Assembly: GCA_014763615.1 (NCBI GenBank)
Contig: JACXVB010000033.1
Location: forward strand, 1-32,653
Reading direction: 5' to 3'
Length of the DNA stretch: 32,653 bases
Source: Sphingobacteriales bacterium
Lineage (GTDB): Bacteria > Bacteroidota > Bacteroidia > Sphingobacteriales > Sphingobacteriaceae
The notes beneath the pieces were generated by a model. That model was given only the letters and a program-made list of their open reading frames with translations, ran no database searches and was not told the origin of the DNA. The position numbers were made by a program, and so were the translations under genes. Of the stretch, positions 24,981-32,422 are shown in pieces; positions within the stretch are counted from its first letter, which is position 1, and every line of letters begins with the position of its first letter.

Positions 24981-26714
24981 ATGTATATCCTAGGAATCAA
25001 CGCTTACCATGCTGATGCTTCAGCCTGTATTTACCATGATGATGAATTGATTGCCGCTACTGAAGAAGAACGCTTTAGAAGAATTAAACATTGGGCGGGT
25101 TTCCCTACCCTAGCCATTGAATTCTGCTTAAAAGAAGCGGGTATTGCTATTCAGGAAGTAGATTATATTGCCATATCTAGAGATCCTAAGGCTAACTTTG
25201 GTAAAAAAGTGCTCACGGCCTTCAAGAATAGATTGAGCGTTAAAAATATGCTCAATAGAGCGCAAAATTTAAAGAAAGCTGCTGGTATTGAAGAAGAAAT
25301 TTTAGCTCATTTTAAATTAGAAAAAGGCAGTTTAAAAGCTGAAATTATTAATGTAGAGCATCATAGAAGTCATTTAGCGAGTGCCTTTTTTGCCTCTGAT
25401 TTTGAGGAGGCTGCTATCTTATCTATTGATGGTTTTGGTGATTATTCTTCTACCATGATTGGTATTGGAAAAGGGAATAAAATTGAAGTTTTAGATACCG
25501 TTTCTTACCCTCATTCTGTTGGCGTTTTTTATACCACCTTTACGCAATATTTAGGTTTCCCTCATTACGGAGATGAGTATAAGGTGATGGGCTTAGCGCC
25601 TTATGGTGATGCAAAATATGTGGATCAACTTCGGGATGTTTTGATTTTTAAAGACAATGGTCTGTTTGAGTTGAATCTCGATTATTTTAATCATCCCAAA
25701 AAGGGTGTGCAGATGGTTTGGGAAGGTGGCATTCCCCACATGGATAGTTTATACACGCCTTATTTGGTTGAAAAATTTGGACCCGTAAGAGCAAAAGAGG
25801 AGCCTTTAAGCCAATATCATAAGGATTTAGCGGCTTCTATTCAGCGCATTACCGAGGAATTGATTTTTCATATTTTAAATCATCTCCAAAAAAGAACCGG
25901 GCTTAAAAATATCTGCATTGCAGGAGGGGTAGCACAAAACTCGGTGGCTAATGGAAAAATTATTTCAAATACAAGTTTTGAAAAATTATATATTCCACCT
26001 GCTGGGCATGATGCCGGCACTTGTTTAGGGGCTGCATTATGGGTGTACAACCAAATATTGAAAAAACCAAGACTGGCACCAACTCTTCATGGTTATTTAG
26101 GCAGTCAGTTTTCTAATGAAGAAATTATCCAATGCTTAAACGAACAAAATATTGAATATGAACTTTTGGAAGGTGAAGCTTTGTTTGATAAAGTAAGCAC
26201 CTGCTTAATCAATTCTGGCGTGGTAGGTTGGTTTCAGGGAAGAGCAGAGTTTGGTCCGAGAGCTTTGGGGCATCGTTCTATTATTGCAGATCCTCGGAGA
26301 GCTGATGCTAAAGATATTTTAAATGCTAAAATAAAACGTCGTGAATCTTTTAGACCATTTGCGCCATCTATTCTCAAGGAATACGTAAAAGACTATTTCG
26401 AAATCGTTGACGAGGTTCCATTTATGGAAAAAGTGTTTCCGATTAAAAAAGAAAAACAGGCAATCATTCCAGCGGTAACCCATGTAGATGGGACTGGGCG
26501 TTTACAAACTGTAGATCAAGCGGTGGAACCTAAATATTATGGCTTGATTGAAAATTTTAGACGAAAAACTGGCGTTCCCATTTTACTAAACACCTCTTTT
26601 AATGAAAATGAGCCGATTGTGAATACCCCACAGGAAGCTTTGGCTTGCTATTTAAGAACTAAAATGGACATGCTGGTGATGGGAGATGTGGTGGTGAGTA
26701 GGGTTGTTGATTAA
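24981..26714 (+). CDS. Carbamoyltransferase, NodU/CmcH family
   Basis: A 577-residue O-carbamoyltransferase. It has an N-terminal Kae1-like part with MYILGINAYHADASACIY and the metal-binding VEHHRSHLAS (H127, H128, H131), the nucleotide-binding SIDGFGDYSS (148-157) and GGVAQNSVANGKI. The C-terminal part carries GWFQGRAEFGPRALGHRSI and VPILLNTSFNENEPIVNTP, both family marks. The enzyme uses carbamoyl phosphate and ATP to carbamoylate a hydroxyl, here probably on a polysaccharide sugar. It is 90 bases from the previous gene, so it may have its own start signal. Length is normal. Convergent with the fdtB-like gene. Confidence 0.9.
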   Translation: MYILGINAYHADASACIYHDDELIAATEEERFRRIKHWAGFPTLAIEFCLKEAGIAIQEVDYIAISRDPKANFGKKVLTAFKNRLSVKNMLNRAQNLKKAAGIEEEILAHFKLEKGSLKAEIINVEHHRSHLASAFFASDFEEAAILSIDGFGDYSSTMIGIGKGNKIEVLDTVSYPHSVGVFYTTFTQYLGFPHYGDEYKVMGLAPYGDAKYVDQLRDVLIFKDNGLFELNLDYFNHPKKGVQMVWEGGIPHMDSLYTPYLVEKFGPVRAKEEPLSQYHKDLAASIQRITEELIFHILNHLQKRTGLKNICIAGGVAQNSVANGKIISNTSFEKLYIPPAGHDAGTCLGAALWVYNQILKKPRLAPTLHGYLGSQFSNEEIIQCLNEQNIEYELLEGEALFDKVSTCLINSGVVGWFQGRAEFGPRALGHRSIIADPRRADAKDILNAKIKRRESFRPFAPSILKEYVKDYFEIVDEVPFMEKVFPIKKEKQAIIPAVTHVDGTGRLQTVDQAVEPKYYGLIENFRRKTGVPILLNTSFNENEPIVNTPQEALACYLRTKMDMLVMGDVVVSRVVD

Positions 26715-26830
26715 TCAGTTGTTGGTTGACAGTTGTTGGTTATCGGTAAACAGTTTTCAATATTCAGTTTGATGAAGAGTGAGTTGTCAATTGTGAAGAA
26801 CCTTACACCCTAAACCTAAAAGCTCTTACC
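26715..26830. repeat. Convergent intergenic 7-mer patch
   Basis: The space between converging genes holds CAGTTGTTGGTTGACAGTTG and GTTATCGGTAAACAG, again with a 7-base period (TTGTTGG, TTGACAG, TTATCGG). I found no convincing terminator hairpin with a T run. Confidence 0.6.
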
Positions 26831-27916
26831 TTAAAACCGATTCATCACCTCAATCACCTTTTCAATATCTTGTTCCGTATGTGCGAAGGAAATGGGTAAA
26901 CTCAATGTGGTTTGGTGGATTTCTTCGGCAATGGGATAGCTTTCTCCCTGAAAAAATTCTAGATAGCCTTTTTGTTGATGGGGCGGGATAGGATAATGAA
27001 TTTCTGTACCGATGCCATTTTCTAATAAATATTGTTTCAATTGATCTCTTTTAGGATGGCGGATATTGAAGATATGAAACACATCTTCATAATCTGGATG
27101 TTGTTGAGGTTTGATGAAATCCTCCTTTAAGCCCTCAAAATAAAGTTTAGCTAGTGCTTGTTTATGCAGCGTAATTGCATCAAGATGCTTTAGTTTAATA
27201 GATAAAAATCCAGCTTGTACTTCATCCAATCTCGAATTGAAACCAATATCATCATTATGATATTTTATGGCCGAGCCATAGTTTCTCAAGGATTTCACTT
27301 TCTTAAAATGAGCCTCATTCTTCATGGTTAATGCTCCTGCATCACCTAAAGCCCCTAAATTTTTGGTGGGATAAAAACTAAAAGCTCCAAATTCTCCAAA
27401 AGTCCCAGCTTGTTGCCCTTTAAACTTTGCTCCATGGGCTTGGGCACAATCCTCAATTAAAAAAAGTTGATGCTTTTTACAAATGGCTTCAATTTTATCC
27501 ATTTCACAAACCTTACCATACAAATGCGTGAGCATAATCGCTTTAGTATTCGATGTGATTTTCTCTTCAATCAAATCAGCATCAATATTATAAGTGGCTA
27601 AATTTGGCTCCACCAATACTGGTTTAAAACCTGCATTGATGACCGCTAAAACAGTTGCGATGTAGGTATTTGAGGGTACAATTACTTCGGCATTTTGAGG
27701 CAATTCTAAAACTTTAAGCGCAATCACTAAAGCATCCAATCCTGATGCTAAACCTACACCATAAGGGCTTTTTACATAATCAGCAAAAGCTGTTTCAAAC
27801 TCGACTACCTCTTTACCTAAAATATACCAGCCAGATTCGAGTGTCTTTTTAAAACTCTCTTGATAAGCCTCAAAAAAAGGCTGGTTGAGTTTGCCTAAAT
27901 CTTCGTACGGAATCAT
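26831..27916 (-). CDS. fdtB: DegT/DnrJ sugar aminotransferase (FdtB-like)
   Basis: A PLP-dependent transaminase of 361 residues. The internal aldimine lysine is K185 in FYPTKNLGALGD, and the PLP-ring Asp is D156 in LIEDCAQAHGA. Paired with the oxoisomerase in front of it, the likely reaction is amination of dTDP-3-keto-6-deoxyhexose at C3, giving dTDP-Fuc3N or dTDP-Qui3N. The two cannot be told apart by eye. The start overlaps the stop of the oxoisomerase gene by 4 bases, so both form one minus-strand operon. No dTDP-glucose synthase or dehydratase (RmlA, RmlB) is in the window; these must be elsewhere. Confidence 0.85.
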   Translation of the reverse strand: MIPYEDLGKLNQPFFEAYQESFKKTLESGWYILGKEVVEFETAFADYVKSPYGVGLASGLDALVIALKVLELPQNAEVIVPSNTYIATVLAVINAGFKPVLVEPNLATYNIDADLIEEKITSNTKAIMLTHLYGKVCEMDKIEAICKKHQLFLIEDCAQAHGAKFKGQQAGTFGEFGAFSFYPTKNLGALGDAGALTMKNEAHFKKVKSLRNYGSAIKYHNDDIGFNSRLDEVQAGFLSIKLKHLDAITLHKQALAKLYFEGLKEDFIKPQQHPDYEDVFHIFNIRHPKRDQLKQYLLENGIGTEIHYPIPPHQQKGYLEFFQGESYPIAEEIHQTTLSLPISFAHTEQDIEKVIEVMNRF

Positions 27917-28281
27917 GATGGATACTTTTCATAAATATAATCGTTGGCATCAAAATATTCGGAAGCGAGCACCATTAAGATGGCGTCTTCAGAAAAATTA
28001 TACATCTGATGCCAATCTTTGGGCTCTAAAATTAAACATTTAGAAGGTGTATCCAACTGAAATTCTTGAGTATGCTCTCCATCATGATTAAAGATGGTAC
28101 AACTTCCTTTAATACAAATGGCTGCTTGTCTGGTTTGATGATGCCGATGTCCGCCCCTAACCGAGCTATCTACACCATAGATGTAGAAAATTCGCTTGAT
28201 TTCAAAAGGGATGGATTTTTCGATCACCGTGAGGTTTCCTCTTTGATCGGTAAATGTTTTGAGCGAAATAAGTTGCGCCAT
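27913..28281 (-). CDS. fdtA: dTDP-4-keto-6-deoxyglucose 3,4-ketoisomerase (FdtA-like)
   Basis: A small cupin of 122 residues from the ATG at 28281, chosen because MAQLISLKTFTDQRGNLTVI begins like FdtA/WxcM proteins; the longer frame to 28344 looks non-coding. RGGHRHH (42-48) holds the catalytic histidines of this group. KRIFYIYGVDSSVRGGHRH and the later EPKDWHQMYNFS are typical. It moves the keto group from C4 to C3 of dTDP-4-keto-6-deoxyglucose, making the substrate of the aminotransferase that follows. FdtA against QdtA (galacto or gluco product) is not decidable here. Confidence 0.85.
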   Translation of the reverse strand: MAQLISLKTFTDQRGNLTVIEKSIPFEIKRIFYIYGVDSSVRGGHRHHQTRQAAICIKGSCTIFNHDGEHTQEFQLDTPSKCLILEPKDWHQMYNFSEDAILMVLASEYFDANDYIYEKYPS

Positions 28282-28369
28282 GAAATGATGAATATACCTT
28301 AAAGTTAGCTGCCACAAAATATACAAATTGCATGGTATAGACAAGTGGTTTTGGGTGGTTAGTTGGTTA

Positions 28370-28655
28370 GATGATTAGCAGAATGTTGGGGACGATTTAC
28401 CTTCAGCTTCTCACCTCTTGATGGAATATTGGAATGATGGATTTGAAAACGCTGCATTCAGCTTTCTGCCTTAAGCCTTCTGCTTTTTGCCTTCAGCCTT
28501 TTGCCTTTCACCTTATGATGGAAGATTGGAATGATGAATTTGAAAACGCTGCATTCAGCTTTCTGCCTTAAGCGTTCAGCTTTTTGCCTTCAGCATTCAG
28601 CTTTTTGCCTTCAGCCTTTTACCTTTCACCTTATGATGGAAGATTGGATGGTTGG
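28370..28655. repeat. Tandem repeat left of the VapBC-like locus
   Basis: Two copies and a third partial copy of a unit of about 100-120 bases. Each starts near CACCTTATGATGGAATATTG, continues GAATGATGGATTTGAAAACG and CTGCATTCAGCTTTCTGCC, then runs through GCCTTNN 7-mers. A fourth copy lies in the same direction at about 30395-30510, on the other side of the toxin-antitoxin locus. The stretch 28282-28715 holds nothing else that I recognise. Confidence 0.85.
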
Positions 28656-28689
28656 TTGGTTAGGTATGTTATTTACTTTTAATTTTTCT

Positions 28690-28697
28690 TAAATTTG
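28690..28697 (+). promoter_or_regulatory. Putative -7 box of the VapB-like gene
   Basis: TAAATTTG fits TAnnTTTG and lies 18 bases before the ATG at 28716. A suitably spaced -33 TTG is not seen; the closest TTG is over 30 bases upstream. Confidence 0.4.
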
Positions 28698-28715
28698 ATT
28701 TTAAAAAAATCATTG

Positions 28716-28910
28716 ATGGAGACACTTATCGTACATCCTGAAAATCATGAGCAAATAGATGCTTTAAAAGCATTTCTAAAAGCTTTTAAAATAAAGTTTG
28801 AGGCAAAACCCGAAAGTACTCCTACTGATTTCTCTGACCTAGCGGGTAAATTATCTTGGCAAGGCGATGCGCTCCAAGAGCAAAAAAAACTACGCGGTGA
28901 ATGGGATTAA
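28716..28910 (+). CDS. VapB-like antitoxin of a PIN toxin
   Basis: A 64-residue protein METLIVHPENHEQIDALKAF... with an early strand-helix and an acidic, tryptophan-containing tail (LSWQGDALQEQKK). This is the usual form of small Bacteroidota antitoxins ahead of PIN toxins. The start at 28716 is preferred over a TTG at 28695 that would add seven residues. It overlaps the toxin start by 10 bases. Since the toxin gene is interrupted, the antitoxin is probably an orphan, able to act only as a self-repressor or by neutralising related toxins. Confidence 0.75.
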   Translation: METLIVHPENHEQIDALKAFLKAFKIKFEAKPESTPTDFSDLAGKLSWQGDALQEQKKLRGEWD

Positions 28911-29053
28911 AAGTTTTATTAGATACCAATGCTATTATTGCCTTATTAAAGAATGAAGGAAATATTCAAGCTTTATTAAATTCCTGTAAAGAGCAGGTAT
29001 TGCTGCAGATGGAATATTTTATAACTCCCATCCCCGAACCGCTACTCAATTGA
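28901..29053 (+). pseudogene. PIN toxin (VapC-like), 5' fragment
   Basis: An ATG at 28901 opens MGLKVLLDTNAIIALLKNEG, the first PIN-domain strand with its conserved Asp (D8), then helix NIQALLNSCKE. After about residue 36 the sequence no longer fits a PIN protein and ends at TGA 29051-29053. The matching 3' part begins about 1 kb later at 30011. Joined, the two give about 131 residues, the normal length of such ribonuclease toxins. Confidence 0.82.
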
Positions 29054-29190
29054 AAATATAAAGCTGAAGTTAACAACAAAAAGCCAAGTAGATATTTGTA
29101 TGCTGGAACAAAAGTACCGCGTTGCAAACAGCCGAAGTTTCAACGTTCAGCCCCCAATTGCAATAATACTAATGTTGCCTACAGAACCTT

Positions 29191-29667
29191 TTAGTGTTCG
29201 ATTTTAGGAAAATCGGTAAAGTCTTTGACATACTTTGTGAAGTCTTGTCCAGAACACTCAACCCTTCCGTTTGTATAAGAAAAGTAAAATGTGATGTTCC
29301 CTTTAGCTTCGGAACCTACTGCGTTATTTTCAAATTGGTCAAGTAAATAATCCTGCCTGATTATAACAGGTTTTGACCATTCGTCGTTATGTCTAATAAG
29401 GAAAATGTAATGAACTAAAATATTAGAAACGTTACGAAGATTTTTAACGGAAACACTGAACTGTCCGCTAAAGCTTTCTTTTCTTACCGTTGAGGTTGAC
29501 GTTTTAACTTGAACTCGTCTTAATGTTCCATTATCGTCTTGAACTACAAGAATATCATCGCCAATATCAACCTCTGGAATAGCTACATTCCAGCCAAGCA
29601 TTAAAAACTCGGACATTACATTCAGCTGTCCAGCCTTGCCTAAATATTGATTAAACTTTTTCGTCAC
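29191..29667 (-). CDS. DUF4365-like protein, possible nuclease
   Basis: A 158-residue protein. The N-terminus KFNQYLGKAGQLNVMSEFLM has the helix of DUF4365 proteins, then IPEVDIGDDILVVQDDNG and RRVQVKTSTS, an arrangement (E...D...QVK) like the active site of the restriction-endonuclease fold. The function of the family is not established, though it is often found beside defence and mobile genes. It overlaps its upstream partner by 17 bases, so the two are one unit. It may cut DNA or RNA. Confidence 0.7.
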   Translation of the reverse strand: MTKKFNQYLGKAGQLNVMSEFLMLGWNVAIPEVDIGDDILVVQDDNGTLRRVQVKTSTSTVRKESFSGQFSVSVKNLRNVSNILVHYIFLIRHNDEWSKPVIIRQDYLLDQFENNAVGSEAKGNITFYFSYTNGRVECSGQDFTKYVKDFTDFPKIEH

Positions 29668-29956
29668 GAGGCGTTAATTTATGTAAGATGTTTCCTGTTT
29701 GAGTATCAATGAATTGAATTTCGTTAAATTTATTCAAATCGTCTTCATTGTCAACGCCCAACAAGGCTGGATAAATATGGCTTTCAAGTTTCCCAACATA
29801 AATTTCAAAGTCGCTTTTTGTATCATACCCAACGAAAATATTATTAGCAGGGTGTGCATTAGGAAAAAGTTTTTTAATTAATTCACGGATGGATGGTGTA
29901 ATACTAAAAGAGTACCCGTCCATCTGTTTATTTACATTTATTTTAATTGTGTCCAT
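29651..29956 (-). CDS. Small partner of the DUF4365-like protein, unknown
   Basis: A 101-residue protein from the ATG at 29956 (a TTG two codons earlier is less likely). I do not recognise a family. It is soluble and mixed alpha/beta: MDTIKINVNKQMDGYSFSIT, then SIRELIKKLFPNAHP, then two strands (NIFVGYDTKSDFEIYVGKLE) and a polar end. First gene of the two-gene unit. TAATTTTG (29967-29960, minus strand) fits a -7 box just ahead of the ATG, so the message might be nearly leaderless. It could be an antitoxin or targeting subunit, which is a guess from position only. Confidence 0.6.
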   Translation of the reverse strand: MDTIKINVNKQMDGYSFSITPSIRELIKKLFPNAHPANNIFVGYDTKSDFEIYVGKLESHIYPALLGVDNEDDLNKFNEIQFIDTQTGNILHKLTPRDEKV

Positions 29957-30010
29957 TGTCAAAATTATTACGTATTAAAGATAAGAAAATTATTACTGTA
30001 AGGAGGCTCC

Positions 30011-30313
30011 AGTATCATTACAGGCAACGCAATCTATGTTTCTGTAATTTCGATTAGAGCATTCAATGCCTACCCTAATATTTCAAAAACAGATATAGAA
30101 TTATTTCAGCTATTTCTAAGTAGAGTTCAGCATATTGATTTAATACATGACGACTCCGATCTTCTGCAACAAATCATCAAAATTAGAAAAGCTCAAAAAA
30201 TAAAGTTACCCGACGCTATTATTGCGGTCTCTGCCATGATCCTAGAAGCCGATTTAATGACTGCCGATAAAGAATTTACAAAAATTAAAGGTTTAACCAC
30301 TGTGAATTGGTAA
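30011..30313 (+). pseudogene. PIN toxin (VapC-like), 3' fragment
   Basis: The open frame from 30002 (after a TAA at 29999) reads SIITGNAIYVSVIS, then FLSRVQHIDLIHDD and IKLPDAIIAVSAMI, then DLMTADKEFTKIKGLTTVNW and stops at 30311-30313. The later PIN acids are kept (LPDAII, MTADKEF). The position where related toxins have a conserved Glu (ISIIEFL) reads ISIRAFN, so the catalytic Glu is lost. That supports decay after the interruption. There is no start codon of its own at a sensible place. Confidence 0.82.
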
Positions 30314-30354
30314 TTTCTAACTTGAACGTGAAATGAGTTTATTGCTGATATTAA

Positions 30355-30510
30355 TAGAGTTCTGCTTTCCGCCTTCAACCATCCGGCTTACACCTTCCAC
30401 CTTAAATGGAATATTGGAATGATGGATTTGAAAACGCTGCATTCAGCTTTCTGCCTTAAGCATTCAGCTTTTTGCCTTCAGCCTTTCGCCTTAAGCCTTT
30501 TACCTTATAT
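30355..30510. repeat. Repeat right of the VapBC-like locus
   Basis: Begins with 7-mers (CTTTCCGCCTTCAACC), then AATGGAATATTGGAATGATG, GATTTGAAAACGCTGCATTC and further GCCTTNN 7-mers up to the end of obgE. It is the same unit and direction as 28400-28640, so the toxin-antitoxin locus lies between direct repeats about 2 kb apart. Confidence 0.85.
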
Positions 30511-31509
30511 TCAACTATTAATGGCTTTCCAAAGCATATCTTTTAGCTCGGTTAAGCCCTTATTAGCGATGGAGGAGATAAAAATAGATGGAATATCTTG
30601 AGGAAGTTGCGCTTTCATTTCTGATTGCAGCTCTGTATCCAATAAATCTGATTTGGTGATGGCAATGAGTCTCGGCTTTTGCATTAATTCTGGGTTATAA
30701 GCTTCTAGCTCTGCCAATAAGATTTCATATTCTTCTTTAATGGTTCGGGAAGTATCTGCCGGAATCATCATCAATAATACCGCATTCCGTTCGATATGTC
30801 TCAAGAAACGAAAGCCTAGGCCTTTACCTTCTGATGCACCTTCAATGATCCCCGGAATATCCGCCATCACAAAAGAGGATTGACCACGATAAGAGACGAT
30901 CCCCAAATTAGGAACTATCGTAGTAAAAGGATAATCGCCAATTTCTGGTTTGGCTGCTGTAATCACAGATAATAAGGTTGATTTTCCTGCATTGGGGAAA
31001 CCTACCAAGCCTACATCAGCCAATACTTTCAATTCTAAAACCTTCCAAGCTTCTTGTCCGGGCATTCCGGGTTGTGCGTAGCGGGGTGTTTGATTAGTTG
31101 CCGATTTAAAATTTGCGTTGCCTAACCCCCCTTTTCCACCTTCTAACAAGATTTTCTCTTCTCCATCTTTGGTGATTTCAAACAATACTTCTCCTGTTTC
31201 GGCGTCTTTGGCGATAGTCCCTAGCGGAACTTCCAAGATTTCGTCTCTTCCTGTTTTGCCGGATTTAAGGGTTGCTCCTCCTGCACCACCATCGCCAGCC
31301 ATCACGTGTTTACGGTACTTCAAATGCAATAAAGTCCATAATTGAGCATTTCCTTTTACGATGACATGTCCACCTCTCGCCCCATCTCCACCAGCCGGGC
31401 CACCCATGGCAGTCTTTTTATCGCGATGTAAATAAGCAGAGCCTGCCCCTCCTTTTCCTGACTTACAGGAAATCTTCACATAATCCACAAAATTGGAGCC
31501 TTGAGACAT
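30511..31509 (-). CDS. obgE: GTPase Obg/CgtA
   Basis: A conserved ribosome-associated GTPase, 332 residues. The N-terminal Obg domain (to about 160) is glycine-rich, with [18 protein letters not shown] and [12 protein letters not shown]. The G domain has GFPNAGKST (G1), FTT (G2), DIPG (G3) and TKSD (G4). There is no C-terminal OCT extension, as in many Bacteroidota. It lies 60 bases after adk on the same strand and may share its transcript. It acts in 50S assembly and growth control. It marks the return to core chromosome. Confidence 0.96.
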   Translation of the reverse strand: MSQGSNFVDYVKISCKSGKGGAGSAYLHRDKKTAMGGPAGGDGARGGHVIVKGNAQLWTLLHLKYRKHVMAGDGGAGGATLKSGKTGRDEILEVPLGTIAKDAETGEVLFEITKDGEEKILLEGGKGGLGNANFKSATNQTPRYAQPGMPGQEAWKVLELKVLADVGLVGFPNAGKSTLLSVITAAKPEIGDYPFTTIVPNLGIVSYRGQSSFVMADIPGIIEGASEGKGLGFRFLRHIERNAVLLMMIPADTSRTIKEEYEILLAELEAYNPELMQKPRLIAITKSDLLDTELQSEMKAQLPQDIPSIFISSIANKGLTELKDMLWKAINS

Positions 31510-31569
31510 TTTATAATGACGAGTTTAGATTTACGATTTTAGATTAATTTCCAAATCGCCAATAATCCA

Positions 31570-32142
31570 TTAAAGTTGATCTATCACTTTCACAATATTT
31601 CCAAAAATCTCATCTATAGATCCCACACCTTTTACAGCGTAAAATTTTTGTTGTGACTGATAATAGTTGGCTACTTGTGTAGTTTTGGAAGTATATTCTT
31701 GTATCCTTTTTTTAATGATTTCAGGATTTTGATCATCCGGACGGCCAGAATCTTTTCCTCTCATCCATAAGCGTTTTTGAAGCTCTACTTCATCTACCTC
31801 TAGGGCTATCATTGCAGAAATCGCATCGCCTTTCGAGGCTAAAAGCTGATCGAGAGCTTCGGCTTGTGCTACCGTACGTGGGAAGCCATCAAAGATAAAA
31901 CCTTTGGCATCGGAATTTTGGTCTAGTTTGTTGGAAATCATTCCAATCACCACTTCATCTGGCACTAATAAACCTTGATCCATCAATTTTTTAGCTGCTA
32001 AACCGAGCGGTGTAGCATGGCTAATTTCACCACGAAGGATATCACCTGTAGAAAGGTGCACCAATTGATATTTCTGAATCAGATTTTGTGATTGTGTGCC
32101 TTTTCCTGCACCCGGAGGGCCAAAGAGTACGATATTTAGCAT
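31570..32142 (-). CDS. adk: Adenylate kinase
   Basis: A 190-residue kinase that interconverts ATP plus AMP and two ADP. The P loop is FGPPGAGKGT (7-16), the AMP-binding part STGDILRGE, then DGFPRTVAQAEAL and the short LID region GRPDDQNPE without a zinc motif. It is complete. The start is 19 bases downstream of a hairpin that could end the tRNA transcript, so either read-through or a promoter close by would be needed. Confidence 0.96.
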   Translation of the reverse strand: MLNIVLFGPPGAGKGTQSQNLIQKYQLVHLSTGDILRGEISHATPLGLAAKKLMDQGLLVPDEVVIGMISNKLDQNSDAKGFIFDGFPRTVAQAEALDQLLASKGDAISAMIALEVDEVELQKRLWMRGKDSGRPDDQNPEIIKKRIQEYTSKTTQVANYYQSQQKFYAVKGVGSIDEIFGNIVKVIDQL

Positions 32143-32161
32143 ATTAATTAATAAAATTTAA

Positions 32162-32193
32162 AAAGCCTTCCTGCCAGTTGGCAAAAAGGCTTT
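32162..32193 (-). terminator. Hairpin after tRNA-Arg, ahead of adk
   Basis: On the minus strand, AAAGCCTT (32193-32186) pairs with AAGGCTTT (32169-32162), with inner TGCC/GGCA and a following short T run (TTAAATTTT). It fits a rho-independent terminator for the upstream tRNA-Arg, or a leader hairpin of adk. Confidence 0.6.
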
Positions 32194-32207
32194 ACCTTAA
32201 ATGATGT

Positions 32208-32348
32208 TGTGGACCTGAAGGGTTTCCTGCCTGCCGGCGTTTGGAGACGTTTCTTTCCAATGTTTGTGGACCTGAAGGGAGTCCCTGCCTGCCGGCAGGC
32301 AGGGAACCCTACGAACCAGCGTTTCAGGACGCTTCTTTCCAATGTTTG
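32208..32348. repeat. Duplicated tRNA 3' ends with palindrome insertions
   Basis: TGTGGACCTGAAGGG, the tRNA 3' end seen on the plus strand, occurs at 32208 and 32266 besides the real gene. The 33 bases at 32251-32283 are identical to 32333-32365, a period of 82. In the 32266 copy CCTGCCTGCCGGCAGGCAGG (32284-32303) sits exactly between GAGTC and GAACCC, which are contiguous in the working tRNA. A shorter CCTGCCTGCCGGC lies in the first copy (about 32226-32238). Confidence 0.85.
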
Positions 32349-32422
32349 TGGACCTGAAGGGAGTCGAACCCCTAACCTCCTGATCCGTAGTCAGGTGCTC
32401 TATCCAGTTAAGCTACAGGTCC
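32349..32422 (-). tRNA. tRNA-Arg (ACG)
   Basis: A 74-base cloverleaf on the minus strand. The acceptor stem GGACCTG pairs with CAGGTCC, followed by discriminator A. The D arm contains AACTGGATAGAGC. Anticodon stem CCTGA/TCAGG holds loop CTACGGA, giving anticodon ACG (read as ICG). The T arm GGGGTTCGACTCCC follows. CCA is not encoded. The 5' end overlaps the stop codon of the GIY-YIG gene. Confidence 0.95.

Larger units (their letters stand above)
29010..30010. mobile_element. About 1-kb insertion splitting the PIN toxin gene
   Basis: The DNA between the two toxin fragments carries two minus-strand genes and about 140 bases of tail (29054-29190). No transposase or recombinase is present. No clear inverted ends or target duplication were found; CAGGTATTGCTGCAG at the left and CAGTATCATTACAG at the right resemble each other only loosely (10 of 14). 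It may be a non-autonomous element, a cassette, or the outcome of illegitimate recombination. Exact ends are uncertain by about 20 bases. Confidence 0.6.

Noticed and set aside
28282-28344. Longer start for the FdtA-like protein
   Set aside because: The extra 21 residues (MSIPCNLYILWQLTLRYIHH...) do not resemble the family; MAQLISLKTF at 28281 is the normal beginning.
29054-29190. Integron attC-like site in the tail of the insertion
   Set aside because: GTTAACAAC and GTTCAGCC-like pieces suggested paired core sites, but they do not fit RYYYAAC/GTRRRRY and no integrase is present.
29010-30010. Classical insertion sequence
   Set aside because: No transposase frame, no inverted ends and no clear target duplication were found.
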